A stretch of DNA of 64,000 nucleotides from Linepithema humile. Taxonomy: Eukaryota > Arthropoda > Insecta > Hymenoptera > Formicidae. The position numbers and the translations under genes were made by a program. Below the pieces are notes generated by a model, which worked only from the letters and a program-made list of their open reading frames with translations, did no database searches and had not been told where the DNA came from. Location of the stretch: the NCBI RefSeq assembly GCF_040581485.1, contig NC_090128.1:15004001-15068000 (forward strand), in the 5' to 3' direction. Below are positions 53,135 through 63,822 of the stretch, one piece after another; within the stretch, counting starts at the first letter, position 1, and every line of letters starts with the position of its first letter.

Positions 53135-53323
53135 ATGTCTAAAATAAATAAATAAAAAATTAAATAGCTCAAAGTTTAATATTTCTGTTCTATGTATACT
53201 AAATTAGTTCTAACAATATTTATCATTTTTGTGTATTGCAAGATTTCTTGTTGAGTAATATTAATTAATACATAATATTAATATTGAATTAAAATTTTTT
53301 ATTAAATTACATGTTTTATTTTA

Positions 53324-54752
53324 TTACAAAATATCACATATTGAAAATAAATGTGCGTCCACCGCCGCCGCGCTTTTTGTAAAAGTTCTTATTATTATGT
53401 TAACCCCTACCACCTCTGTTCCATCTTGGTCCTATAAAAAAATTTGTTATTAATATTTGTCATTTATTTTATTATTTGTTATTTATTTAATATTATATTT
53501 ATGTATTACTCACTTGTGAATCTATTTTCCATTTTGCTCTTTTCTTCTTCCTTTTTACTGTTTTTTCATCTTCGTCTTCCTTCTTTCCTTTTTCTTCGTT
53601 TTCCTTTTTCTTTGCTGCTGTAAATTTTGAAAAAATTCTTTAATTAGTTATATATACATATATACATATACATATATATATAGTCTTGCGCAACGCGCAA
53701 TTATTTGACAATCCTTCTTAATTAATATCTCAATTATTATTTTGAAAATTACAGAATAGCAAATGATTTTTATTGCACTCAATATATATATTTATTCTGT
53801 AATTTTCAAAATAATAATTGAGATATTAATTAATGATTGTCGAATAATTACACGTTGCGCAAGACTAGACCATTGTGTATCCTGTTAATCCTGATATTTT
53901 TCGTTATTTTAACTCAACAGCAAAAAGTAAAAAATCTGTAGTTAAATAAAATGCGTTCAAGTATTTGTATTTTTTGATTCTATTATAAATAAATTGCTCG
54001 AAAAACAAAGAAAACTCAATATCAATTTATAATTATGCTACTATAAAAATAAATTGTATTTTTTATTAAACAATGTAACATTTTTATTAGTGTGCAATAT
54101 AAAATTATCTTAAAATAAAAATTAAATACGTTCGAACAGCAGTATAGCTGGAGAGGCTATCAATTATTTGTGTGCAAGGATATTGGTGTGAATTTTAAAT
54201 TATTAAAATTATGACTCTAATTAAAAACAGACAAAAAATACAAATGTTTGAACGCATTTTATTTAACTATAGATTTTTTACTTTTTGCTGTTGAGTTAAT
54301 AAAAAATAGAGCATATTAAAAATTTGGGGGGGGGGGAGTTTGACCCCCAACTGAGTGCGCCACTGTTCGTTACCATGTCTAATCGTGCGCGTTGATACGC
54401 GATTATTTGTAAATAATAATCTATGTAATGTATTTACCTATTTTTTTTAACGATTCCAATTCTTCTTCAAGCTTTTTTATTTTTATTTCAGCTGCATCTT
54501 GCAGCTGAATGTCTTGTTCCATGTCCATTTTTTTTAAAAGCTCGTCTTCTAATAATTCTTTTTCAAGATGTATCTCCAGTTTTGACATTCTAAAAAATCA
54601 AGATGTACATAATGTTGTATTATACATAATAATATTAATATTTTACTTACATATACTTACATATATTTTACATAATAATATTAATATTTTACTTACTTTT
54701 TTCTTATTCCTCCCTTATTAATCTTAGAGCTGGTGGCTTGTGCGCTTTTCAT
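53324..54752 (-). CDS. Hypothetical four-exon gene, 139 aa
   Basis: Exons on the minus strand: 54752-54697 (56 nt, ATG start), 54589-54438 (152 nt), 53617-53514 (104 nt), 53431-53324 (108 nt, TAA stop). All three introns have GT-AG ends with GTAAGT, GTAAAT and GTGAGT donors and T-rich acceptors, and the phases (2, 1, 0) join into one frame of exactly 140 codons. Exon 1 is basic and Ser-rich; exon 2 is a coiled coil (LEIHLEKELLEDELLKKM, KKLEEELESLKK); exon 3 is Lys/Glu-rich and ends KRKKKRAKWKIDSQ, a nuclear-signal-like stretch; exon 4 is DQDGTEVVGVN... and hydrophobic. Family unknown. The 820-nt middle intron contains two MITEs. Start ATG is the first in frame; upstream promoter not identified. 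Confidence 0.5.
53683..53865. mobile_element. 183-bp MITE, TA target duplication
   Basis: Inverted repeats starting GTCTTGCGCAACG and extending about 70 bp each side, flanked by TA. Tc1/mariner-type insertion suspected. Lies in the large intron of the 139-aa gene. Confidence 0.75.
53911..54298. mobile_element. About 385-bp MITE
   Basis: Inverted repeats of about 65 bp beginning AACTCAACAGCAAAAAGT, with TTAA at both ends (53909-53912 and 54296-54299). Either a TA or a TTAA duplication, so mariner- or piggyBac-derived. Also inside the large intron of the 139-aa gene. Confidence 0.75.
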
Positions 54753-55021
54753 GTTGATTAACAATGTTGTATTTTACTATGACAACCAAACGATAATAAA
54801 CAAAATTGTTTTCGCGAACATTATTTATTCTGCTCCCTGACAATTATTCTGCTCCCTGACAATATTTGTCACGTCAGAATTGACACTTATTGGAGTAATT
54901 GGAGTATACCTTTTTAAAAAAAAGGTAAAAAAAAGGCGCCAAGTACACGCTCTTGTCACAATCAAAACAAAACAGTATATTTATTGCTTTACCTGTCAAA
55001 AAATTGTTGTACATATTTAGA

Positions 55022-56118
55022 ACCTTTCCAAAAAACCTGTTGTATATATCTAAAAAAAGCTGTTGTATATACCTTTCAAAAAAAGTTGTACGTATATTAT
55101 ACCTTTCAAAAAAACCTGTCATATATATTAAAACCTTTAAAAAAAAAATTGTATATATTAATTTCAAAAAAGCTATTATATATACTTTCTACAAAAAAAT
55201 ATGATATCAGGAAATGGCACCAAGTGGGACTAAAGAACTACGAAAAAAGTTGTACACTATTTCTATAAAACTCTTGTACATAAAACTGTCGTATATATAA
55301 ACTATATTATATACTATATTTTACCATATTTTACATATTATATATACTATATATATTACTATATTATTTACTATACTATATATACTATATATATTATAAA
55401 AAAATAAATACATAAATAAAAAAACAAAAAATTAAAATTAAAAAATTTTTTTAAATATTTAAAAAATAAAAATATTTAATTAAAAAATTAAAAAATAAAA
55501 AAAATTTAATAAAAATAAAAAAATATTTATTAAAAAACGCAAAAAAACTTGGCGCTGCTAGTAAACTACATGTTAATTTCATTACTTTATTGCTTTATAA
55601 TACTTTGTGGTGTAGCAGCGCCAAGTTTTTTTGCGTTTCTTAATAAATATTTTTTTATTTTAATTAAATTTTTTATATTTTTTAATTTTTTAATTAAATA
55701 TTTTTATTTTTTAAATATTAAAAAAAAATTTTTTAATTTTAATTTTTTGTTTTTTTATTTATGTATTTATTTTTTTATAATATATATAGTATATATAGTA
55801 TAGTATGTAAAATATGGTAAAATATAGTATATAATATAGTTTATATATACGACAGCTTTATGTACAAGAGTTTTATAGAAATAGTGTACAACTTTTTTCG
55901 TAGTTCTTTAGTCCCACTTGGTGCCATTTCCTGATATCATATTTTTTTGTAGAAAGTATATATAATAGCTTTTTTGAAATTAATATACAATTTTTTTTTT
56001 TAAGGTTTTAATATATGTATATGACAGGTTTTTTTGAAAGGTATAATATACGTACAACTTTTTTTGAAAGGTAAAACAGCTTTTTTTTAGATATATACGA
56101 CAGGTTTTTTGGAAAGGT
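55022..56118. repeat. Giant palindrome, arms about 510-540 bp
   Basis: 55022-55560 is mirrored by 55613-56118 (ends ACCTTTCCAAAAAACCTG and its inverse), loop of about 52 bp. The arms hold runs such as TTGTATATA and very AT-rich blocks. Apparent frames in it are by-products of low complexity. Confidence 0.9.
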
Positions 56119-56400
56119 CAAGAGACACAGTAGTGTCTCGCGCCAGTTTCACGCGCAACGCGCAACGCAGGCGCAAGACCGACCGTGTCTCTTTACGCGA
56201 ACCCGAAAGTTGAGACGAGCCGAGATTATCGGATCTCAATAACGGCTGGGCCGATTGAGTTGGTAATAGGCTCAATCGATAGCGCATACCCAAATTACAT
56301 CAGAAAAGTATGCTTGTTTTTACTGTAGGTGCTGTAGAAAAAAAGTTATAATAGTCCAAAGTCGAAATGTTGAAATAATTTTGTCGTTTATCTAGGATGT
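56119..56400. repeat. Repeat E, copy 2
   Basis: Copy of 51537-51833 up to AGGATGTCC, where the P-like transposon begins. Includes the same terminal hairpin. Confidence 0.8.
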
Positions 56401-56614
56401 CCATCGATATAGGAATATAGGGATGGAGCATTTCGTTCTGCGGAGGAAGCTTTTGCGGGGAAGGTGCCGAGGTAAAGTGTGCCCACTTTTCATTGGCTGT
56501 CTCTACGCAGGCGTCGTATCGTATAGTCACAGCTTCTTAGGTTAGGATTCTACTGTTTCTACTGTAAATTCAGTGAAGTTTAATACGTGAAGTGAAATAA
56601 TAATTTTAAATAAA

Positions 56615-56966
56615 ATGGTGCAATGTTCCGTCCCTTTTTGTAAAAATAGATCTGATAATCGAAATTGGAAAAAAAGACTTGAAAGCGGGGGAATAAAACG
56701 AAAAATTTCATTTCACAGGTAATAAATTCGCGTTATACTTGCTTGCCCAGCTTGTTTTATCAATAAATGTTGAGAATACTGTTTTTAGCTTTCCAAAAAA
56801 TTCTGTAACACGAAAGTTGTGGCTCGAGCATTTAAACATAAGTTCATCATGTATATCTGTGGGAGCACGTATATGTTCTGATCATTTTGATGAAGAAGCA
56901 TTTTGTACGTCATCGTCTATCGTGCGACTGAAGCCTAATGTTTTGCCACGACGTATACAGATTTAA
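56615..56966 (+). pseudogene. Transposase exons 1-2: THAP DNA-binding domain
   Basis: The zinc-dependent THAP domain that binds transposon ends. Exon 1 (56615-56718) starts MVQCSVPFC and ends at a CAG/GTAATA donor; exon 2 starts at 56789 after TTTTTAG and reads FPKNSVTRKLWLEHL, CSDHFDEEAF and a proline-containing end (LKPNVLPRR). Together they give the C2CH pattern (Cys-x4-Cys ... Cys-x2-His) and the joined phases agree. Exon 2's own donor near 56951 is unclear. A further exon may lie at 57038-57178. Confidence 0.75.
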
Positions 56967-57037
56967 ATAACAACAGAAATATTTTGAAATATGTATAATA
57001 TAAATTCATATTTTTTTGTTAAATATATGTATTTCAG

Positions 57038-59434
57038 AGAGAATGTGAAATAAATATATCAAATACACAAATGGAAACAGATAATATTTACAAAATACAA
57101 ACAGAAGGACATAATATAGCAGTTATTAAAGAATCAACAGAGAGACCATCAACGCCAATCATGGATAATTTCATATGTAAGAAATAGTTATTTTATTGTA
57201 GCAGTTATTATTAAATTATAACAATTTAAATTTAACACACAATTTAAATTAATGTAACAATTTTTAATCATTATTTTTGAAATTTATAATAATAATAAAA
57301 TATTTATATTATCATTACTTTTAGCACAACCTTCAACATCAAGAAACAACAAAGCAGTCATGGTATCACCAAGCAGAACATATTACTCTCCTGAGAAATG
57401 TAGACTGAGGAAAAAAATAACATTTTTGAAACAGCATTATGAAAAGAAAATGCGAAACTTACAACAAAATGTGCGTCGAAAAGCTAATCGGATAACAACG
57501 TTAAAATGTTTATTGAATACATTAAAACAAAAAAATTTACTAAATAATGAAGAAGCTAATATTCTACAAAATTTGGATAAATCGAATGGTAAGCTTTTTA
57601 AACAATTAATAAAGCAGAAAAACAAATGTTTGCTAGAAAATATGATGAGCAATTGCGCACTTTTGCTTTAACTATACATTATTATTCTCCACGTGCATAT
57701 GAATATGTTCGCTCTAAATTTAATTCTTGCTTGCCGCATGTAAAAACTATTGCTAAATGGTATCGTAGCATTGAAGGAAAACCTGGTATTAGTTCGGAAG
57801 CATTGAATTGTATTAAGCAACGTGTAAAAAGTACAGATTATCCATTAGTAGGATCCTTAATTTTTGATGAGATGGCAATTCGACAGCATGTGGAATATGA
57901 TGGTTCAAAATTTTGTGGTTACGTTGATATGGGTGATTATATTGCATGTGATAATACTGTTATTGCAACTGAAGCTTTAGTTTTTACTATTGTATGCATT
58001 AATTCTGCATGGAAAATTCCTATAGCATATTTTTTTATAAACAAACTAACTGCCGAGCAAAAAAGAAATCTTACGCTACAATGCATTTCCGCAATCCATA
58101 ATACTGGCTTGAGAGTGGTGTCTGTTACTTGTGACGGAACAAGTACAAATTTTAGTTTATTTAAGCTTCTTGGGTGTAATTTTGATAATGTTACATCATT
58201 ACAGACATCATTTCCACATCCTGACACAGGGGAAAAAATTTTCGCATTTCCGGATCCCTGCCATATGTTAAAATTAGTACGTAATGTTTTTGGAGATGTT
58301 AAAAACATTATTGATGGAAATGATCAATCTTTTAATTGGTCAGATTTACTTAAATTGCATGAACTTCAAGAAAATGAAGGTATGCATTTGGGAAATAAAT
58401 TACGAAGTGTTCACATTCATTATCACAAGCAGAAAATGAAAGTAAAATTAGCATCACAAATTTTTAGTACATCTGTAGCAAATGCACTTTCTTTTTGTAA
58501 AGACAATTTGAAATTAAAAGAGTTTCAATTTTGTCAAAGAACAATTCAATTTTTGCGAGTCTTTAATGATTTATTTGATATTTTGAACTCAAAAAATATG
58601 AAGCAAAGAGAATTTAAGCAACCTTTAAACATGCAAAATATAAAATTAATAACAAATAAATTGAATGAAATTAAGTTATATATTTTATCTTTAAAAACAA
58701 GTAATGGTCAATTTTTAATTAATTCTCGCAAAAAAACAGGTTTTATAGGTTTTCTAATCTGTATTCACAGCATGATTGAATTGTATGAAAAAGTTTGTGA
58801 AAAGCTTAAACTTTTAAAGTATATTCCTTTTTATAAATTAAGCCAGGATCATGTTGAATTATTATTTGGATGTATAAGACGTCATGGAGGAAATAACAAT
58901 AATCCCACTGTTCGTCAATTTAAAGCAGCTATTAAAAAAATACTAGTTCATGCAGAAGTACGTGACGTACATACCGGAAATTGTATTCCATTAGAACATA
59001 TTGCAATTTTACATGTTTCATCAGCTAATAAATTGTCTAATTCTGAAGATGTTATAAATATTAGCACACGTTTATCACGATTGATTAATGATACTGATAT
59101 AAATGTTTCTGCTGATATAAATGAAGCTGAAAATCTATTTCATATAATAAATGATCACAATTATTTAACAGATGTTAGAGAAATATCTAATTTTTCCAAA
59201 AATATTATTGAATATATAGCAGGCTATGTTGCAAAACAATTAAAAAAAAATCTACGTTGTGAGGAATGCATTTGTGCATTAACAAGAAAAGATGACAATA
59301 ATAACAATCTGATAAATATAAAAAATCGGAAAGCATTAATATTTCCGTCGAATGACGTTATTACAATATGCAATAAATGTGAGACTGTGATTAGGCATGC
59401 TCTTCATGTCAGTGATAATAATGGATTAATGAAC
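57038..59434 (+). pseudogene. P-like transposase, catalytic part, broken
   Basis: Linker exons (57038-57178; 57325 on) lead into a basic coiled coil (57360-57640). A phase change at about 57640 shifts into the main frame (57626-59434). That part has the RNase H-like transposase core of the P/THAP9 family: DEMAIR (first Asp), CDGTSTNF (second Asp), DPCHMLKLVRN, a GTP-binding-like insertion, and LSQDHVELLFG with the acidic third position, followed by GCIRRHGGNNNNPT. It stops where the solo LTR enters at 59435; the rest of the protein resumes in the element's 61820-62065 part. Confidence 0.75.
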
Positions 59435-59825
59435 TGTTACGTCCTGATAGATGTAGAATTTTTTCGTTGGGCTCGGCGATCGACGTAAACGGGTCTGACC
59501 GCACGAGCCGAGCGGCGCGTTTAGGACTTGCGACGGGTCAGCGACTGGAAGAGTCGTTTTTACTCCGTCGACAGGTCAACCGCTCGTGGTTCCCTTTTTG
59601 GGTCAAGGAATTGAATCCCTTTTACCCGGGACGGAACCTTTGTGCGCAATTTGAGAGGGAAGGGGTGAGGGGGTGACAAACGAGGAGGGTGTGGTTAAAT
59701 GAAAAAAAGAACAAAAGTTTAATTTACCAAAGACTTAACATTTTAATTTGAATGAATTTATAATTAGGATACAAAACTTAACTCTTATTCACACGTGTTT
59801 TATATTTCTATTAGTGTATTCTTTA

Positions 59826-59828
<3 letters not shown>

Positions 59829-59902
<74 letters not shown>
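59829..59902. repeat. (GT)n microsatellite
   Basis: About 36 GT repeats, uninterrupted. Confidence 0.95.
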
Positions 59903-59904
<2 letters not shown>

Positions 59905-59905
59905 A

Positions 59906-60542
59906 TTATTTCTCAGGGGAGAGGACTAAGTTTAGGAAATCAAACCCTGTGAATTCAGGGTTAGGAAGATGGGGAGGAGCCTCGACGTATTCAATGGTGG
60001 TGGCTTCGGAGTTGACGGATATGTTGTCGAACTCCGGATCGTTACGTGGGAATTCCTCCAGTTGAGCCTCTACTGGAGCAGGATAGAAGCGGACAGGCGA
60101 AGGGGGTCTGTACTCCAGGAACTCTTCAAGAGACGGAGAGATAGACCTAGGAGAAGGAAGTAGAGGAAAGTCGAACTCGGGAAAGGGTTGAGGAGGTGGT
60201 TGAGGAAATTCCTGAGGAATCGGTGGTAATGCAGGAGGTTGGTCTGTTTGCGTGTGAGTGCTTGTACGGGCGTTATTAAATGGGGTGTGTCGCCTAATTC
60301 TAATGGGTCTTACGGTGACCCTCGCAGCGTATCTAACGTATGGTGGGAGAAATATAGCTAGGCAGAGAGCAAATGCCGAGAGATCCGAGCGGTTCCGACG
60401 ATTGTTGGGTCGCGGCGAATGTTTAGTTCTCACTGACAAATAACACAAAAAAAATTTTTAACCGAAATAGGGACGGATCACATAAAAGGAATAAAGAGAA
60501 TACTAAAGAGAGGAGAAAAAAAAACAAATGAACTAACTTACT
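59906..60542 (-). CDS. Hypothetical 175-aa membrane/proline-rich protein, antisense in solo LTR
   Basis: Family unknown. The coding frame runs 60432-59906 on the minus strand. A good intron (donor GTAAGTTAG at 60541, acceptor TTATTTGTCAG at 60433, 109 nt) joins a final A of the first exon (60542) to TG, which creates an ATG exactly at the junction in the right phase. The protein has a basic start (RPNNRRNRS), one hydrophobic segment (AFALCLAIFLPPYV, about residues 20-33), a basic stretch, then a long proline-rich, acidic part (QPPPQPFPEFDFPLLPSP; PPSPVRFYPAP). A type II or III membrane protein with a proline-rich tail is likely. Promoter: TATAAAAA at 60875. An unspliced ATG at 60448 would add five residues. 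Confidence 0.5.
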
Positions 60543-60867
60543 CGTTGTAGGATAGTTTCAGATCAGGTTGACTATGTTCGGTGGTTCTGAGCAGGCGCCC
60601 CGTTGAGGGAAGGTGTTATATGAGCGTCGGACCCCTTTTTTGTAAACGTGTGGGCACCCTGCTGCGGAATGGTGTCGTCAGGGTGATGGGCCCTCTACTT
60701 GAGATGCACCACTTGGTCGCGACAAAGTATCAACTGGTTTTACTCTTTGATTCGCGCCCCCGAACTACTCGAAAAACTGTTTCGAGAAAACTGAGCTAAA
60801 CGGAATAACTGCGCAAAACTGCTTGAAAAACTGTGTGTGATTGTGTCCGGAGCCACCAGAACACGGG

Positions 60868-60875
60868 TTTTTATA
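60868..60875 (-). promoter_or_regulatory. TATA box of the antisense gene in the solo LTR
   Basis: TATAAAAA on the minus strand about 430 nt before the coding exon, with ACACACAGTTTT about 40 nt downstream as a possible start. Confidence 0.4.
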
Positions 60876-61266
60876 CTTTTTCTTTGGGGTAGATCCCTTT
60901 GGAAAATCTTAGGTTTTTGGAGCGGGGATCGAATAGGAATTAGTCTTGCGAGAAAATTTTTAATGTGGGGGAGGATGGCGTCATTTTTAGCTAATAGGAT
61001 TGGGTTTAGATGATTAGGTTACTTGAAATGAGATAGGAAGAAAGAGGCCCTAATGAATAAGGAATAGCGTCGTTTCGGGTCCATATATGATGGGGGTAGG
61101 TTTTTGAGGTGGCGTAACCCGGTTGGTGTTAATTAGTATAGGTGGGGTGCATCTCAGTGTCTTAAGATCTGGGTGGGCGTAGTCTTTAGACCATACGATG
61201 GAATGGGTGGTCTATAGAGGTGCTTGCCCCGATTCTCGGCTTTCGGATTGGATGGTTAAGAATCGG

Positions 61267-61306
61267 TATATAAGTTCGCAAAGCCTTGGGTCACTGATCT
61301 AATAAA
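61267..61306 (+). promoter_or_regulatory. Plus-strand LTR promoter and polyadenylation signal
   Basis: TATATAAG at 61267, TCACT about 25 nt later and AATAAA at 61301. The close spacing is what a short R region in an LTR would give. Confidence 0.4.
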
Positions 61307-61819
61307 TTTGACAGTTTACGACTGTCGCGTGCCCTTGGTGTCGCGTGGAGAGTGCGACTAATGCATCTCGGTTTCCCAGACCTACTAAACACGTGCGCCG
61401 TATCAGGTGTCGCGCCTTCTCGGCATGCGACTGCGGTCATTCCCCGATCGTTACTCGGTAAAACCCTATCTACTAGCTAGAGTTCCCGTAGGTGGAATCC
61501 AAGAATATGACTAGCTGGTGCCAGTTTTTCTTTTTATCTCTTACTCTAACCGTCTGGAGTCGGTTAAGGACTCCAGCTACCGCGAAGTTTTGACTTTTAC
61601 GGTTTTTCTGACGACGATAGGCACGCTGAGCGGCCAAGGTATTTTGAAATATCCATGCTATTTTTCTCTGTGAGAAGATTTGAGCTCCTGGTGTCTCATG
61701 AGAAAAACAGCTCTGGCGTTATAATATTTCTTAAGAGTTTTTGTTGGTTCCGCGTTTACTAGGTCTGGTATTTAATGAAAAGAAAAGAATCGTGTAGTCT
61801 GATCAGGACGTAACAGAAC

Positions 61820-62065
61820 AAAAAGTTTCATGAGGCATATCTTTCTAATCAAGTCTTAAAATTATTCATCAATATATCTTTATTTGAAGATTTAAAAGAG
61901 CATACACATGATCAGTCACCTCTAGAAAATCATATTGTGCATTTAATACGAGCGATTATTCAAAAATACATTAAAATAAGATTACATTATATAACTTTAA
62001 ATTTTAAAAATAAACCTAGTTATCGCCAATTGTATAATAAAATACCATTATTTAAAGGTATGTAA
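61820..62065 (+). pseudogene. P-like transposase, C-terminal end beyond the LTR insertion
   Basis: Past the LTR and its GAAC duplication a helical, lysine-rich end (LSNQVLKLFINISLFEDLKEH, IRAIIQKYIKIRLHY) runs to TAA at 62063-62065. Typical of the P-family C-terminus; separated from its gene by 2.4 kb of LTR. Confidence 0.65.
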
Positions 62066-62183
62066 TAAACTATGTATGTATATTTTTTTACAATGCATGT
62101 TGTATAATAAACATGTAAGTATAATATAATAATAAATACTATTTGTATAATCATATAATGATGTATTTAATTCTATTAAACTC

Positions 62184-62221
62184 TCTCTTCCTCTCTCTCT
62201 TCCTCTCTTTTTTCCTCTCTC

Positions 62222-62280
<59 letters not shown>
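62184..62280. repeat. (CT)n microsatellite
   Basis: Imperfect CTCTCT/CTTTT start, then about 25 clean CT repeats. Confidence 0.95.
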
Positions 62281-62283
<3 letters not shown>

Positions 62284-62745
62284 TTGTTTCCTTCCTCTTC
62301 TATTATTATTTTTTACGTGTATAGTTTAAAAAATTTTTCTTTCTTTTTCTTGTTAAATATTTTTTAATTAATTTTAGTAAATTTTTTTTGTTACTGCGTA
62401 TTTTCCATTGATATCTTCCGTTATACTTTCCTTATTGTTATTAGGCATCTTTAAAAAAATTGATTACTGTAATGTAAAGAATTGGTTAATAATTTATTAT
62501 TTAATTTAAGTATTAAGAGCACTGTTGTTAGTGCTTTCAATACTTAAAGTAATTAATCACTAACCAATTTAATATTTACAGTAATTAATTTCTCTAAAAG
62601 AGGAAAGAAATCGTAACTATGGTTGACAATTTTTCATATTAAGGGGAATTGCACATGCGCATTTTGACCAATATTTTGACCAATAAAAAATGGGCTACTA
62701 CCCGTCCCTCAGTGGCATCACTCCCCTCGTCTATGTATTGAGCTT
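62281..62745. other. 3' part of P-like transposon, no gene
   Basis: AT-rich. An inverted pair (AATTAATCACTAACCAATT around 62550 versus 62484) could form a subterminal hairpin. Nothing else seen. Confidence 0.5.
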
Positions 62746-62948
62746 ATGCTCCGTCTCTATATTCCTATGTCTATGAAGCTTCGTATTCATGGTGTCGCTC
62801 GTCGCTCATATTCAGCGACAAATGAGTCACGTGATTTCATATGTCGCTAACTTTGATCATATATCGCTCGTGTAAATGGGCTAAGCGATAGATTTTTTAC
62901 AATTATATTGATTGTGTTGTGCGTGTTGTGTAAAATAAATACTCTAAA

Positions 62949-63822
62949 ATGTCATATCAAGAAAGATATCACAAGTGGATCTGTCAACTTGCCGCGATTG
63001 TGTATAATAAAAATGAAGAGGAACGACGGAGAAATAAATTAATAGTAGCTGTATGCATTAATGAATGTACAAATTTGAAAAAAAAATATAAAAAAAAGAG
63101 GTTTTGGATTGATCCATTATTTGAAAGACGACGTGAACATGGATTTTATTATGTATCTGTGCCGAGATTAACACCAGAGAAGTTCCGGAATTATTATCGT
63201 ATGACAGCAACGCAATTTGAGGAGTTGTTACACTTAGTGGCACCTGCAATCACTAAACAAACCGTGATTAGAGAACCATTGCCTCCCGCAGAACGATTAT
63301 CTATAACATTGAGGTTTACTTATCTTTATTTATAATTGCATTACGTCATTAATTAAAAAAATTATATTTGATCTAATTATATTTAGATATTTAGCAACTG
63401 GCGATTCGATGCATTCGATGTCGTATCATTATCTCGCTGGAGTATCGACAATAAGCAATGTTATACGTGAAACATGTAATGCTATATGGAACTCTATTTG
63501 TCGGGAAGTAATTTCACCATCAAAAACTACAGAGAAGTGGCTACACCTTGCTACAAAATTTGAAGAAAGATGGGATTTTAATCATTGCATAGGAGCAATT
63601 GACGGCAAACATGTTATTATTGAGGCAATGTCACTGATCAATGCTACATTTATCATTGAAGAAATTACAAGTTTAATACCACAATATTCTTTATTTATTT
63701 TTTATTTAAATATTCTTTTTTTTTTTTTTTTTAGTGTCCACCTAACGCAGGATCATCTTATTATAACTATAAGAATAGCCATAGTATTGTTCTCCTTGGA
63801 ATCTGTGATGCACAATATACAG
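62949..63822 (+). pseudogene. PIF/Harbinger transposase, truncated
   Basis: DDE transposase of the PIF/Harbinger superfamily. Exon 1 (62949-63313): MSYQERYHKW..., then FWIDPLFERRREHGFYY and FRNYYRMTATQFEELLHLV. Intron 63314-63386, phase kept. Exon 2 (63387-63624): YLATGDSMHSMSYHYLAG, VISPSKTTEKW, and GAIDGKHVII with the first catalytic Asp. A second intron (63625-63736) would start GC rather than GT. Exon 3 (63737 on): CPPNAGSSYYNYKNSHS and LLGICDA with the second Asp. The gene is cut about 63822 by another repeat, so the catalytic Glu is missing from the window. Confidence 0.8.

Larger units (their letters stand above)
59435..61815 (+). mobile_element. Solo LTR (2.38 kb) with antisense gene
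   Basis: Perfect 14-bp terminal inverted repeat TGTTACGTCCTGAT / ATCAGGACGTAACA, flanked by the 4-bp duplication GAAC (59431-59434, 61816-61819). Higher G+C than its surroundings. Plus-strand TATATAAG at 61267 with AATAAA at 61301 would define U3/R/U5 in the plus direction; a minus-strand TATAAAAA at 60875 drives the other way toward the 175-aa gene. A (GT)n tract lies at 59829-59902. Confidence 0.85.
56402..62775 (+). mobile_element. P-like (THAP) DNA transposon, interrupted
   Basis: Inverted termini of 30 bp with 26 matches: CATCGATATAGGAATATAG... at 56402-56431 and its inverse at 62746-62775. Encodes a THAP domain and P-element-type transposase. A solo LTR (59435-61815) splits it. No clear 8-bp target duplication: the left flank is repeat E, the right flank is different DNA. 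Confidence 0.8.

Noticed and set aside
54874..55803. Several 60-97 codon frames in the giant palindrome
   Set aside because: Low-complexity Lys/Phe/Ile products of AT-rich repeats that appear on both strands by symmetry.
62143..62367. Leu/Ser-rich frame through the (CT)n tract
   Set aside because: Pure microsatellite translation with no flanking support.
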